Positions 38,082 through 45,882 of a stretch of DNA of 64,000 nucleotides are shown here, piece after piece. The notes beneath the pieces were generated by a model. It was not told the origin of the DNA. It worked only from the letters and a program-made list of their open reading frames with translations, and made no database searches. The DNA lies in NCBI RefSeq assembly GCF_025717065.2, contig NZ_JAOVZO020000020.1:62001-126000 (forward strand), given 5' to 3'. The translations under genes and the position numbers were made by a program. Each line of letters begins with the position of its first letter. Within the stretch, counting starts at the first letter, position 1. The DNA comes from Tahibacter soli (GTDB lineage Bacteria; Pseudomonadota; Gammaproteobacteria; Xanthomonadales; Rhodanobacteraceae).

Positions 38082-39851
38082 ATGACCGACACGCCCGCCC
38101 CGACCGCAAAGCCGCCGCGCCTGGCTTCGTTGAAGCTCGTCCTGCCGCTGTTGAAGCCGTACAAGAGCCTCTCGTTCGGCTGGCTGTTCTTCCTCGCGAT
38201 CTCGGCGACGGCCACGCTGTCGCTGCCGGTAGCGGTGCGCCACATGATCGATTCGGGCTTCGCGAACGCGAACGCCGCGAACATCAACGCGAGCTTCCTC
38301 GCGCTGTTCGGCCTCGCCGTCGTGCTCGCGATCGCGACGGCGGCGAGGTTCTACTGCGTGACGCTGCTCGGCGAAAAAGTGGTCGCCGACCTGCGCCGGC
38401 GCCTGTACGACCATCTGCTGGTGCTCGACCAGGCGTTCTACGAACGCACGCGCGTCGGCGAACTCACCTCACGCCTTTCCGCCGACACCGAACTGGTGCA
38501 GACCGTCGTCGGATCGAGCCTGTCGGTCGCGCTGCGCAACGCCGCCACGCTGATCGGCGCGTCGGTCGCGCTCGTCTGGACCAGCCCGCGCCTCGCCGGC
38601 TACGCCGCGCTCGTGATTCCGATCGTCGTACTGCCGATCGTGCTGTCCGGCCGGCGTCTGCAGGCGCTGTCGCGCCAGAGCCAGGACCGCATCGCCGACG
38701 CCTCGGCGGTCGCGAACGAAACGCTCAACGCGATGTACGCGGTGCAGGCATACGTGCGCGAAAAAGTGGAATCGACGCGCTACGGCGGCGCGATCTCGCG
38801 CGCGCTCGCCACCGCGCGCCGGCGCATCGGCGCTCGCGCGGCGCTCACGGCGCTCGTGATCGTGCTCGTGTTCGGGGCGATCACGCTCGTCTTGTGGGCC
38901 GGCGCGAAAGCCGTCATGACCGGCGAACTCAAAGCCGGCATCCTCTCCCAGTTCGTGCTGTACGCGGTATTCGCCGGCGGTTCGGTCGGTGCGCTGACCG
39001 AAGTGTGGGGCGAAGTGCAACGCGCGTCGGGCGCGCTCGAACGCATCGGCGAGATCCTCGCGACCGAACCGGTCATCCGCACGCCGGACGCGCCGGTCGC
39101 GCTCGCGCAGCCGGCGCGCGGCGAAATCCGGTTCGAACACGTGGAGTTCCGCTACCCGACGCGCGCCGACAGCGCCGCGCTGCACGACTTCAGCCTGCAC
39201 GTGAAGCCCGGCGAAACAGTGGCGCTGGTCGGGCCGTCCGGTGCCGGCAAAAGTACGGTTTTCCACTTGCTGCTGCGCTTTTACGATCCGAACCGCGGCG
39301 GCATCCGCATCGACGGCGCGGACCTGCGAGCGCTGTCGCTGACCGATCTGCGCGGCACGATCGCGCTGGTGCCGCAGGACACGGTGATCTTCGGCGCGAG
39401 CGCGCTCGACAACATCCGCTTCGGACGCGTCGACGCGCCGGAAGACGCCGTCGTCGCCGCGGCGCGCTCGGCCGAAGCGCACGATTTCATCCTCGCGCAG
39501 CCGGAAGGCTATGCGACGTATCTCGGTGAGCGCGGCGTGCGCCTCTCCGGCGGCCAGCAGCAGCGCATCGCGATCGCGCGGGCGCTGCTCAAGGACGCGC
39601 CGATCCTCTTGCTCGACGAGGCGACGAGCAATCTCGACGCGCAGTCGGAAGCGGCGATCCAGCACGCGCTCGAACGGCTGATGCACGGGCGCACGACGCT
39701 GGTCATCGCGCATCGGCTGGCGACGGTGCTCAAGGCGGATCGCATCGTCGTGATGGACGGGGGGCGCATCGTCGCGCAGGGGACGCACGAGGAATTGTTG
39801 CGTCAGGACGGGTTGTATGCGGAGTTGGCGCGGTTGCAGTTTGCGGCATAA
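38082..39851 (+). CDS. ABC transporter, fused membrane and ATPase half-transporter
   Basis: The 589-residue product has a six-helix ABC exporter membrane domain (about 25-325) and an ATPase domain (about 345-589). Motifs are Walker A GPSGAGKST, signature LSGGQQQRIAIARALL, Walker B ILLLDEAT, and a switch histidine in VIAHRLATV. It belongs to the MsbA/LmrA-like homodimeric exporters; the substrate (lipid or drug) is unknown. The ATG at 38082 begins the natural N-terminus after a 62-base gap from yigZ. No partner gene is adjacent, fitting a homodimer. Structured repeats follow. Confidence 0.92.
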   Translation: MTDTPAPTAKPPRLASLKLVLPLLKPYKSLSFGWLFFLAISATATLSLPVAVRHMIDSGFANANAANINASFLALFGLAVVLAIATAARFYCVTLLGEKVVADLRRRLYDHLLVLDQAFYERTRVGELTSRLSADTELVQTVVGSSLSVALRNAATLIGASVALVWTSPRLAGYAALVIPIVVLPIVLSGRRLQALSRQSQDRIADASAVANETLNAMYAVQAYVREKVESTRYGGAISRALATARRRIGARAALTALVIVLVFGAITLVLWAGAKAVMTGELKAGILSQFVLYAVFAGGSVGALTEVWGEVQRASGALERIGEILATEPVIRTPDAPVALAQPARGEIRFEHVEFRYPTRADSAALHDFSLHVKPGETVALVGPSGAGKSTVFHLLLRFYDPNRGGIRIDGADLRALSLTDLRGTIALVPQDTVIFGASALDNIRFGRVDAPEDAVVAAARSAEAHDFILAQPEGYATYLGERGVRLSGGQQQRIAIARALLKDAPILLLDEATSNLDAQSEAAIQHALERLMHGRTTLVIAHRLATVLKADRIVVMDGGRIVAQGTHEELLRQDGLYAELARLQFAA

Positions 39852-39908
39852 CCCCGGGGGTTTTTCTTGGATTCGTTGTTGCCCGCGGATCTTCCGCTGT
39901 CGCACTTC

Positions 39909-39940
39909 GCTCGTCATCCCAGCGAACGCTGGGGTTCAGG
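39909..39940. repeat. REP-like palindrome beside structured element copy 1
   Basis: The sequence GCTCGTCATCCCAGCG-loop-GCTGGGGTTCAG forms a hairpin with one or two mismatches. It belongs to the same family as the palindromes at 40394-40424 and at the IS30 target site. It marks the 3' side (in element orientation) of copy 1. Confidence 0.75.
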
Positions 39941-39942
39941 TC

Positions 39943-40253
39943 TTGATCGTCGCTTTGTAGCTTTTGCCTGGCTTTCGACAAAGCGTTTCGCCCGCCTGCC
40001 GGCGGCCGAGTCACTTCTCTTTGAGTGGCAAAGAGAAGTAACCAAGAGAAACCACCCCGACGGCCGCGGTCTTAAGGGCATCCTGCCCTCCGACTCCGCG
40101 AGATCGCTACGGGGTTCGTTGAAGGGCCATCCTGGCCCTGCAACGAACTCGCGCGTATCCCTGCGCGCGACCCTGCGGGCTTTTCCTCCGCAATCTCGCC
40201 GCGACCGACGGGGCCCCGTGTGAAGCGGGCGGCTTCCTGCCGCCAGAAGCAAC
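39943..40253 (-). repeat. Structured CsrB/RsmZ-like repeat element, copy 1
   Basis: Read on the minus strand, the element starts with GTTGCTTCT and folds into an ordered series of hairpins. Loops are AGGAA (stem GGCGGC/GCCGCC), CAGGGATA (stem TCGCGCG/CGCGCGA), AGGAT (a two-part stem GTTCGTTG + AGGGCC) and AGGAT (stem AGGGC/GCCCT). These are followed by an 11-bp stem ACTTCTCTTTG/CAAAGAGAAGT, a GGCA tetraloop hairpin and a closing CGCTTTGT/ACAAAGCG stem. Helix GCGAGATTGC/GCGATCTCGC, with one wobble pair, encloses the second and third hairpins. Four exposed A(N)GGA motifs are the CsrA/RsmA recognition pattern. Transcription is not shown by sequence. Confidence 0.7.
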
Positions 40254-40276
40254 AGCCCATGCTCGGCGATTCCTTA

Positions 40277-40367
40277 GCTCGTCATTCCAGCGAGGAGCGA
40301 AGCGACAACGGCGCAGCCGGCCCGCAGGGCGAGCGACGAAGTCGCGAGTCAAGCTGGAATCCAGCTT
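40277..40367. repeat. REP-like palindrome with an expanded loop
   Basis: GTCATTCCAGC (from 40279) and its partner in AAGCTGGAATCCAGCTT (40351-40367) are the two arms of the REP type seen elsewhere. They are separated by about 60 bases rich in GCGA repeats instead of the usual few. It lies between structured elements 1 and 2. Confidence 0.6.
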
Positions 40368-40393
40368 TTCGGGCGTCAAGAACAACAGCAAAG

Positions 40394-40424
40394 GCTGGAT
40401 CCCAGCTTCCGCTGGGATGACGAG
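40394..40424. repeat. REP-like palindrome, intact reference copy
   Basis: CTGGATCCCAGC-TTCC-GCTGGGATGACGAG is a near-perfect hairpin. It is virtually identical to the sequence obtained by removing the IS30 element at 53982-55204, and so shows what the IS target looked like before insertion. Confidence 0.85.
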
Positions 40425-40454
40425 CATGTGGTCTGCGATGCTTTGGCCGTTGCC

Positions 40455-40764
40455 GTTGCTTCTGGCGGCAGGAAGCCGCCCGCTCTCCCCGGGGCCCCAT
40501 CTGCCGCGAGCAAGCGCCCGGTGATCAGGCCCGCAGGGGACGCACAGGGATGTGCGTCGTCCGTCGTGGGCCATGGATGGACCATCGACGGACCCCGCCG
40601 GGTGCTTGCGGTCCCCGCAGGGCAGGATGCCCGGAGGGGCGCGGCAGCTGGGGTGGCCTTCTTTGGTTACTTTCTTCGGCCAGTCGAAGAAAGTGACTCG
40701 CCCGCCGGCAGGCGGGCGAAACGCTTTGTTCAACGCCGGGCTAAAACTACAAAGCGGCCGTCAA
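40455..40764 (+). repeat. Structured CsrB/RsmZ-like repeat element, copy 2
   Basis: Hairpins in order: GGCGGC-AGGAA-GCCGCC (40464-40480); GACGCAC-AGGGAT-GTGCGTC (40539-40558), where ACAGGGATGT fits the CsrA SELEX consensus; outer GTCCGTCG/CGACGGAC with ATGGAT loop (40559-40593); GGGC-AGGAT-GCCC (40620-40632); ACTTTCTTCG/CGAAGAAAGT (40669-40694); TCGCCCGCC-GGCA-GGCGGGCGA (40698-40719); CGCTTTGT/ACAAAGCG (40722-40756). A 12-bp helix (40510-40521 with 40598-40609, one G-U) encloses hairpins 2 and 3. Stems differ from copies 1 and 3 by paired changes while loops stay the same. Two CCGTTG hexamers overlap its 5' edge. Confidence 0.72.
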
Positions 40765-40856
40765 CGACACCAAAGACACGCAAAACGATACCGAGAAAAC
40801 AGCCCACCAAACCTCCCCAGTCATGCGAACATCCCCCGAAACCCGGGGAGAAAAAG

Positions 40857-41315
40857 ATGCCCAACCAAGACACCATCAACCGTTTCTACCGCGCCTTCCA
40901 GGAGCGCGACGGCGCCACCATGAGCGCGTGCTACGCCCCCGACGCCACCTTCCGCGACCCCGTGTTCGAGCTGTCCGGCGATCGCGTCGGCCTCATGTGG
41001 CGCATGCTGACCGAACGCGGCAAGGACCTGCGCGTCGAATTCTCGAACGTCGTCGCCGACGAGAACGCCGGCAGCGCCGACTGGCAGGCGTGGTACTCGT
41101 TCTCCAAGACCGGCCGCAAAGTCCACAACGTCATTCGTGCGCGTTTTCGCTTCCGGGGCGGCCTGATCGTCGATCACGTCGACGACTTCGATTTCTGGCG
41201 CTGGTCGCGCCAGGCGCTCGGCCCCGCAGGCCTCCTGCTCGGCTGGACGCCGATGCTGCGCGCGAAAGTCCGCAAGCAGGCCGCCGACGGCCTCGACGCC
41301 TACGCGAAGAAATAG
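40857..41315 (+). CDS. SnoaL-like/NTF2-fold protein
   Basis: The 152-residue protein has the NTF2-like layout of nuclear transport factor 2 family members: an N-terminal helix (DTINRFYRAFQERD), ATMSACYAPDATFRDPVF, then a curved sheet with WQAWYSFSKTGRKVHNVIRARF and DHVDDFDFWRW. Similar proteins are isomerases, cyclases or ligand binders; no catalytic residues can be assigned here beyond the conserved Asp and His. The ATG at 40857 has a GGGGAG site upstream. Its 3' end overlaps the convergent yeiH gene by 16 bases. It is preceded by the structured repeat copy 2. Confidence 0.85.
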   Translation: MPNQDTINRFYRAFQERDGATMSACYAPDATFRDPVFELSGDRVGLMWRMLTERGKDLRVEFSNVVADENAGSADWQAWYSFSKTGRKVHNVIRARFRFRGGLIVDHVDDFDFWRWSRQALGPAGLLLGWTPMLRAKVRKQAADGLDAYAKK

Positions 41316-42361
41316 TTCACGGCCGCACCGCCCGCGACGAGCCAGACGAACAGGAGCGCCGCGAGCGCGAGCGGCTTCGTGCCCGCGCGGCGCACCGCGC
41401 CGACGTGCGTCGCGAGACCCAGTCCCGCCATCGCCATTGCCAGCAATGCGGTATCGAGATCGAGCAGGAAAGCCGTCACGCCGACCGGCAGCGACACCAG
41501 CGAATTGAGCGCCGCGACAGCGACGAAGCCGAGCGCGAACCACGGCACCGCGACACGGCGCGACGCGCGTTCGGCCCGCGGCTCGCCGCGCGCCAGCGCC
41601 GCCGCGAGCAGCACGAGAAACGGCGCGAGCATCATCACGCGCACCATCTTGGCGATGACCGCGGCGATCGCCGCGTACTCGCCGACCGCGCGGCCGGCCG
41701 CCACCACCTGCGCCACTTCGTGCACGGTCGAGCCGACGTAGACGCCGAAATCCGTCGCCGACCAGCCGAGCCGCGATACCGCGAGCGGATACAGCAGCGG
41801 ATACAGGAACATCGCGAGCGTGCCGAACACCACGACGCCCGACACCGCGACCGCCACCTCCTCGCCGCGCGCACGCACGACCGGTTCGGTCGCCAGCACC
41901 GCCGCCGCGCCGCAGATCGAACTGCCGGCGCCGATCAGGATCGCGGTCGACCGCGGCAACCCGAACCACCGCGTGCCGGCGAACCACGCGAGACCGAACG
42001 TGCTCGCGAGCATCGCCGCGTCGATCGCGACGCCGGCGACGCCGACGTGGCCGATGTCCTGAAACGTCAGGCGCAGACCGTACAGCACGATGCCGGCGCG
42101 CAGCAGCCGCTGGCGCGAATAGTCGACGCCGGCCGACGCGCGTCGCGCGAAACGCGGATAGACCGTGTTGCCGACGACGAGGCCGAGCACGATCGCGAGC
42201 GTCAGCGCGCCAAGGCCGTGGCCGCGGAACCACGCGGTATCGGCAAGCCCGATCACAAACGCGGCGAGCAGTCCCGCAAGCGCCAGACCCGGCGCCCGAA
42301 CGAGAAAACGACGAAAGATGGGCAAAACGGGCGGAGCGGCAACGGCGGGCAGCGCGGACAT
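41300..42361 (-). CDS. yeiH: YeiH/UPF0324 family putative sulfate exporter
   Basis: The 353-residue membrane protein has about ten hydrophobic segments. Family features are GLRLTFQDIGHVG, the SSICGAAAVLATEPVV segment, and VGSTVHEVAQVVAAGRAVG. Members are annotated as putative sulfate exporters, based on work with taurine and related sulfonate catabolism, but this function is not proved for most. It is divergent from a LysR regulator gene, the classic yeiH/yeiE arrangement. An 8-bp hairpin (42385-42392 with 42396-42403) lies just upstream of its start and could be part of an operator. Confidence 0.88.
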   Translation of the reverse strand: MSALPAVAAPPVLPIFRRFLVRAPGLALAGLLAAFVIGLADTAWFRGHGLGALTLAIVLGLVVGNTVYPRFARRASAGVDYSRQRLLRAGIVLYGLRLTFQDIGHVGVAGVAIDAAMLASTFGLAWFAGTRWFGLPRSTAILIGAGSSICGAAAVLATEPVVRARGEEVAVAVSGVVVFGTLAMFLYPLLYPLAVSRLGWSATDFGVYVGSTVHEVAQVVAAGRAVGEYAAIAAVIAKMVRVMMLAPFLVLLAAALARGEPRAERASRRVAVPWFALGFVAVAALNSLVSLPVGVTAFLLDLDTALLAMAMAGLGLATHVGAVRRAGTKPLALAALLFVWLVAGGAAVNYFFA

Positions 42362-42468
42362 CGGTTTCTTGCGGCAACAACGAAGGCGCGCATGCTGCGC
42401 GCCGGACGCTTACCTGTAAAACGGATTGTTTCGGTATAACCTATCGATATTTCCAGTAAGGCTCGCCC

Positions 42469-43365
42469 ATGCGCCTGACCCTGCGCCAGCTGCAGATCTT
42501 CGAAGCCGTCGCGCACGGCGGCAGTACGACCGCCGGCGCGCGCGCCGCGGCGTTGTCGCAGTCGGCCGCGAGCGCGGCGCTCGCCGAACTCGAACATCTG
42601 CTCGGGGCGCGCGTGTTCGACCGCATCGGCAAGCGTCTGGCGCTCAACGACAACGGACGCGCGCTGCTGCCGATGGCGCGCGCGGCGCTCGAAAGCGCGC
42701 GCGCGATCGAGGAGCGCTTCGCCGACGGCGCGTCCGACCGCCTCGACCTGCGCCTGGCCGCGAGCACGACGATCGGCAACTACGTGCTGCCGGCATTGCT
42801 CGCCGACTTTCGCGCGACCGCGCCGCACGCGCGCTTCGACGTGCAGATCGGCAACACGCTCGACGTCGTCACGCTCGTGTCGGCGTTCGCCGTCGACCTC
42901 GGCCTGATCGAAGGCCCGTGCCACGCGCCGGAGCTGCGCGTGCTGCCGTGGATCGACGACGAACTGGTGATCGTCGCGTCGCCGCGGCACGAGCTCGCGC
43001 GCGCCGCGCAGCAAGGCAGGCTCGGCGTGCGCGCGCTGCGCGACGCGCCGTGGCTGCTGCGCGAACCGGGCTCGGGCACGCGCGAAGCGGTCGAGCACGC
43101 GCTGCTGCCGCACCTCCACGCGCTCAAGCCCGATCTGACGCTCGGCAGCTCCGAAGCGATCAAGAACGCCGTCGCGCGCGGCATGGGCATCGCCTGCCTG
43201 TCGCGTTCGGTCGTCGACGATCTCGTCGCGGCGAAACGGCTCGTCGTGCTCGCCACGACACTGCCGCGCCTGATGCGCCGATATGCGCTCGTACACCACG
43301 AGCGCAAGCGGCTGTCGGCCGGACTCGAACGCTTCGTCGCGCACTGTCGCGCCGTCTGCGCGTGA
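42469..43365 (+). CDS. LysR-family regulator, YeiE-like
   Basis: The 298-residue protein has the LysR helix-turn-helix (RQLQIFEAVAHGGSTTAGARAAALSQSAASAALAELE) and a substrate-binding domain beginning with RLDLRLAASTTIGNYVLPALL, typical of the CysB/CbbR/YeiE group. It is divergent from yeiH with 107 bases between the starts. TATAAC at 42435-42440 could be its -10 box, and AGTAAGG precedes the ATG. YeiE in E. coli relates to sulfite and iron responses; regulation of the adjacent exporter is likely by position. Confidence 0.9.
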   Translation: MRLTLRQLQIFEAVAHGGSTTAGARAAALSQSAASAALAELEHLLGARVFDRIGKRLALNDNGRALLPMARAALESARAIEERFADGASDRLDLRLAASTTIGNYVLPALLADFRATAPHARFDVQIGNTLDVVTLVSAFAVDLGLIEGPCHAPELRVLPWIDDELVIVASPRHELARAAQQGRLGVRALRDAPWLLREPGSGTREAVEHALLPHLHALKPDLTLGSSEAIKNAVARGMGIACLSRSVVDDLVAAKRLVVLATTLPRLMRRYALVHHERKRLSAGLERFVAHCRAVCA

Positions 43366-43371
43366 ACTCGC

Positions 43372-43387
43372 TACACTCGATGGCATG
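43372..43387 (+). promoter_or_regulatory. Possible leaderless promoter of the phospholipase D-like gene
   Basis: TACACT at 43372-43377 lies seven bases before the ATG at 43385, and there is no Shine-Dalgarno sequence between them. A minimal ATG-GCA-TGA frame at 43380 overlaps the start. Confidence 0.4.
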
Positions 43388-44842
43388 ACGCAAACGCCCG
43401 CAGTCGCGCCGCCGACGACACCCGTACGACGTCTCGCCGAGCAGGCGTTCAGCCGTGCCGCCGGCGCGCCGCTGATCGGCGGCAACCGCGTCGAGCTCCT
43501 GATCGACGGGGCCGCGCACTTCGACGCGTGGGCCGATGCGATCGCCGGCGCGGGCGGCTCGGTGTTCCTCGAAAACTACATCATCCGCAACGACCCGGTC
43601 GGCCGGCGCTTTCGCGATCTGCTCGCCGAACGCGCGAAAGCCGGCGTCACGGTCTGCGTGGTTCGCGACTGGCTCGGCTGCTTCGGTCTCGACGGCGGCG
43701 GCTTCTGGCAGCCGCTGCTCGATGCCGGCGGCGAAGTGCGTTCGTACAACCCGGCGCGCTTCGACAGTCCGCTCGGCTGGATCAACCGCGACCACCGCAA
43801 ACTCGTCGTCGTCGACGGCGACATCGCGTTCGTCAGCGGCGTGTGCCTCTCGGCGAAATGGCTCGGCGAACCGGAGAAAGGCGTGCCGCCGTGGCGCGAC
43901 ACCGGCGTGTCGCTGCGCGGCCCGGCCGTCGCCGAACTCGCCGCCGCTTTTGCCGACGTGTGGAGCCAGCTCGGCGAGCCGCTGCCCGCCGCGCTACTGC
44001 CCTCGCCGTCCGAACCTGCGGGCGACACGGACGTGCGCGTGATCGCGACCGCGCCGAGCACCGCGGGCCTGTTTCGCCTCGACCAGCTCATCGCCGCGAT
44101 GGCGCGGCGTCGCCTGTGGCTCACCGACGCCTACTTCGTCGGCCTGCCGCCGTACGTGCAGGCGCTGCGCGCCGCGGCGCTCGACCGCGTCGACGTGCGG
44201 CTGCTCGTACCCGGCGCGAGCGACATCCCGGCCGTCGCGCGCATGTCGCGCGCCGGCTACCGGCCGCTGCTCGAAGCCGGCGTGCGCGTGTTCGAATGGA
44301 ACGGCTCGATGCTGCATTCGAAGACCGCGGTCGCCGACTCGCGCTGGGCGCGCGTCGGTTCGAGCAATCTCAATATCGCGAGCTGGATCGGCAATTGCGA
44401 AATCGACCTGGCGATCGAAGATCACGCGTTCGCGCAGGCGCTCGAAGCGCAATTCGTGCACGACCTGGAAAACGCGACCGAAATCGTACTGACGAAACAG
44501 AAGGTCAAGAAAGGCGCGAAGAGACGCGTACCGAAGAGCGGCAGCGGCGGATCGAGCCGCGCCGCGGCCGGCGCGCTGCGCCTCGCCCACAGCGTGGGCG
44601 CAGCGCTCGGCAACCAGCGCGTGCTCGGCCGCGCCGAAGCCGGTGCGCTCCCGTGGGCGACGGTGCTCCTGCTCGCGCTCGGCGTCGTCGCCGTGCAGTG
44701 GCCCCGATTGCTCGCGTGGCCGCTCGCCGCCGGCCTGTTCGCACTCGGCTTCAGCCTGTTCGCACGCTACCTGCGCGTGTGCCGCGCGCATCCGCGCAAA
44801 CCGGCGCAAACGCCGCCGGAAACCACGGAGCCGCCCGCATGA
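43385..44842 (+). CDS. Phospholipase D-like protein (cardiolipin synthase type)
   Basis: The 485-residue product has two HKD motifs: HRKLVVVD in the first half and HSKTAVAD in the second. This is the composition of ClsB/cardiolipin-synthase-like enzymes that condense phospholipids. A linker rich in basic residues (KQKVKKGAKRR) precedes two C-terminal transmembrane helices (WATVLLLALGVVAVQWPRLLAWPLAAGLFALGFSLFA), so it is membrane anchored at its C-terminus. The stop overlaps the next gene by four bases. The substrate is not determined. Confidence 0.88.
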   Translation: MTQTPAVAPPTTPVRRLAEQAFSRAAGAPLIGGNRVELLIDGAAHFDAWADAIAGAGGSVFLENYIIRNDPVGRRFRDLLAERAKAGVTVCVVRDWLGCFGLDGGGFWQPLLDAGGEVRSYNPARFDSPLGWINRDHRKLVVVDGDIAFVSGVCLSAKWLGEPEKGVPPWRDTGVSLRGPAVAELAAAFADVWSQLGEPLPAALLPSPSEPAGDTDVRVIATAPSTAGLFRLDQLIAAMARRRLWLTDAYFVGLPPYVQALRAAALDRVDVRLLVPGASDIPAVARMSRAGYRPLLEAGVRVFEWNGSMLHSKTAVADSRWARVGSSNLNIASWIGNCEIDLAIEDHAFAQALEAQFVHDLENATEIVLTKQKVKKGAKRRVPKSGSGGSSRAAAGALRLAHSVGAALGNQRVLGRAEAGALPWATVLLLALGVVAVQWPRLLAWPLAAGLFALGFSLFARYLRVCRAHPRKPAQTPPETTEPPA

Positions 44843-45882
44843 GACGCATCGTGATCGCGCGACCGGGCGGCTACGACGCGCTGCAACTCGTCGACGAACC
44901 CGATCCGATACCCGGTCCGAACGAAGTCGTGATCGCCGTGCGCGCCGCCGGCGTCAACTACGCCGACGGCATCGTGCGCATGGGCCTGTACGCGTCGGCG
45001 AAGGCGCTGCACGGCTATCCGATCACGCCGGGTTTCGAAGTCGCCGGCACGATCGCCGGCGTCGGTCATTCCGTGCGCGACCTCGCGCTCGGCGATGCCG
45101 TGATTGCGCTGACGCTGTTCGGCGGCTATGCCGACCGCGTGTGCGTACCGGCCGATCGCGTGTTCGCGCTGCCCGAAGGCATGGATTTCGCGCACGCCGC
45201 GGCGCTGCCCGCGGTGTTCCTCACCGCGTGGTTTCTCGTGCACGAACTCGTGCATCCGCGCGAACGCGACGTGTGGCTCGTGCATTCGGCGGCCGGCGGC
45301 GTCGGCGGCGCGCTCGCGCAGCTCGGCCACCTCGCCGGCTGCCGCGTCGTCGGCGTGATCGGTGCGACGCACAAGCGCGACGCGGCGATCGGCGCCGGCT
45401 GCAGCGACGTCATCGACAAATCGCGCGAGTCGTTGTGGACGCGTGCCGAAGCGCTCGCGCCGAAAGGCTACCAGGCGATCTTCGACGCGAACGGCGTCGC
45501 CACGCTCGCGGCGAGCTATGCGCATCTGGCGCCGGCCGGCAAGCTCGCGGTGTACGGCTTCGCGTCGATGCTGCCGCGCGACGGGCGCGTCAACCGGTTG
45601 CGACTGGCGTGGGACTGGCTGTGCACGCCGCGCTTCAATCCGATGAAGATGACGCAGGAAAACCGCAGCGTCGTCGCGGCGAACCTGAGCTTTCTCTCGA
45701 CGCACACCGAACGCCTGACCGAAGGCATGCGCTGGCTGCTGTCGCGTTTCGCCGCGGGCGAACTCGTCGCGCCGCCGGTGACCGTCTACCCGCTCGCGCA
45801 CGCGGCCGACGCGCAGCGCGCGATCGAATCGGGCCTGACCGTCGGCAAGCTCGTTCTCGATTGCGCAGATTTGCATTTGTAG
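44839..45882 (+). CDS. Zinc-free medium-chain dehydrogenase/reductase (quinone oxidoreductase/VAT-1-like)
   Basis: The 347-residue product has the MDR fold: an N-terminal GroES-like domain (VRAAGVNYADGIVRMGLY, GFEVAGTIAGVG) and a Rossmann domain with AAGGVGGALAQLGHLAGCRVVGV. The zinc ligands of alcohol dehydrogenases are absent, as in NADPH:quinone reductases and VAT-1 relatives, to which the MTQEN/NLSFL segment points. It is translationally coupled to the phospholipase-like gene by a four-base overlap (ATGA). The natural substrate is unknown. Confidence 0.88.
   Translation: MRRIVIARPGGYDALQLVDEPDPIPGPNEVVIAVRAAGVNYADGIVRMGLYASAKALHGYPITPGFEVAGTIAGVGHSVRDLALGDAVIALTLFGGYADRVCVPADRVFALPEGMDFAHAAALPAVFLTAWFLVHELVHPRERDVWLVHSAAGGVGGALAQLGHLAGCRVVGVIGATHKRDAAIGAGCSDVIDKSRESLWTRAEALAPKGYQAIFDANGVATLAASYAHLAPAGKLAVYGFASMLPRDGRVNRLRLAWDWLCTPRFNPMKMTQENRSVVAANLSFLSTHTERLTEGMRWLLSRFAAGELVAPPVTVYPLAHAADAQRAIESGLTVGKLVLDCADLHL

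Larger units (their letters stand above)
39852..40856. other. One-kilobase intergenic island of structured repeats
   Basis: No protein gene is supported here. The region contains two inverted copies of a ~310-bp multi-hairpin element (39943-40253 and 40455-40764) and several REP-like palindromes between and beside them. Open frames that cross it read through hairpins and change completely between copies, so they look spurious. Confidence 0.8.

Noticed and set aside
40107-40733. Open frames running through the structured repeat elements as protein genes
   Set aside because: Stems in different copies vary by compensatory base changes and the frames give unrelated, low-complexity peptides. The selection is on base pairing, not on protein.
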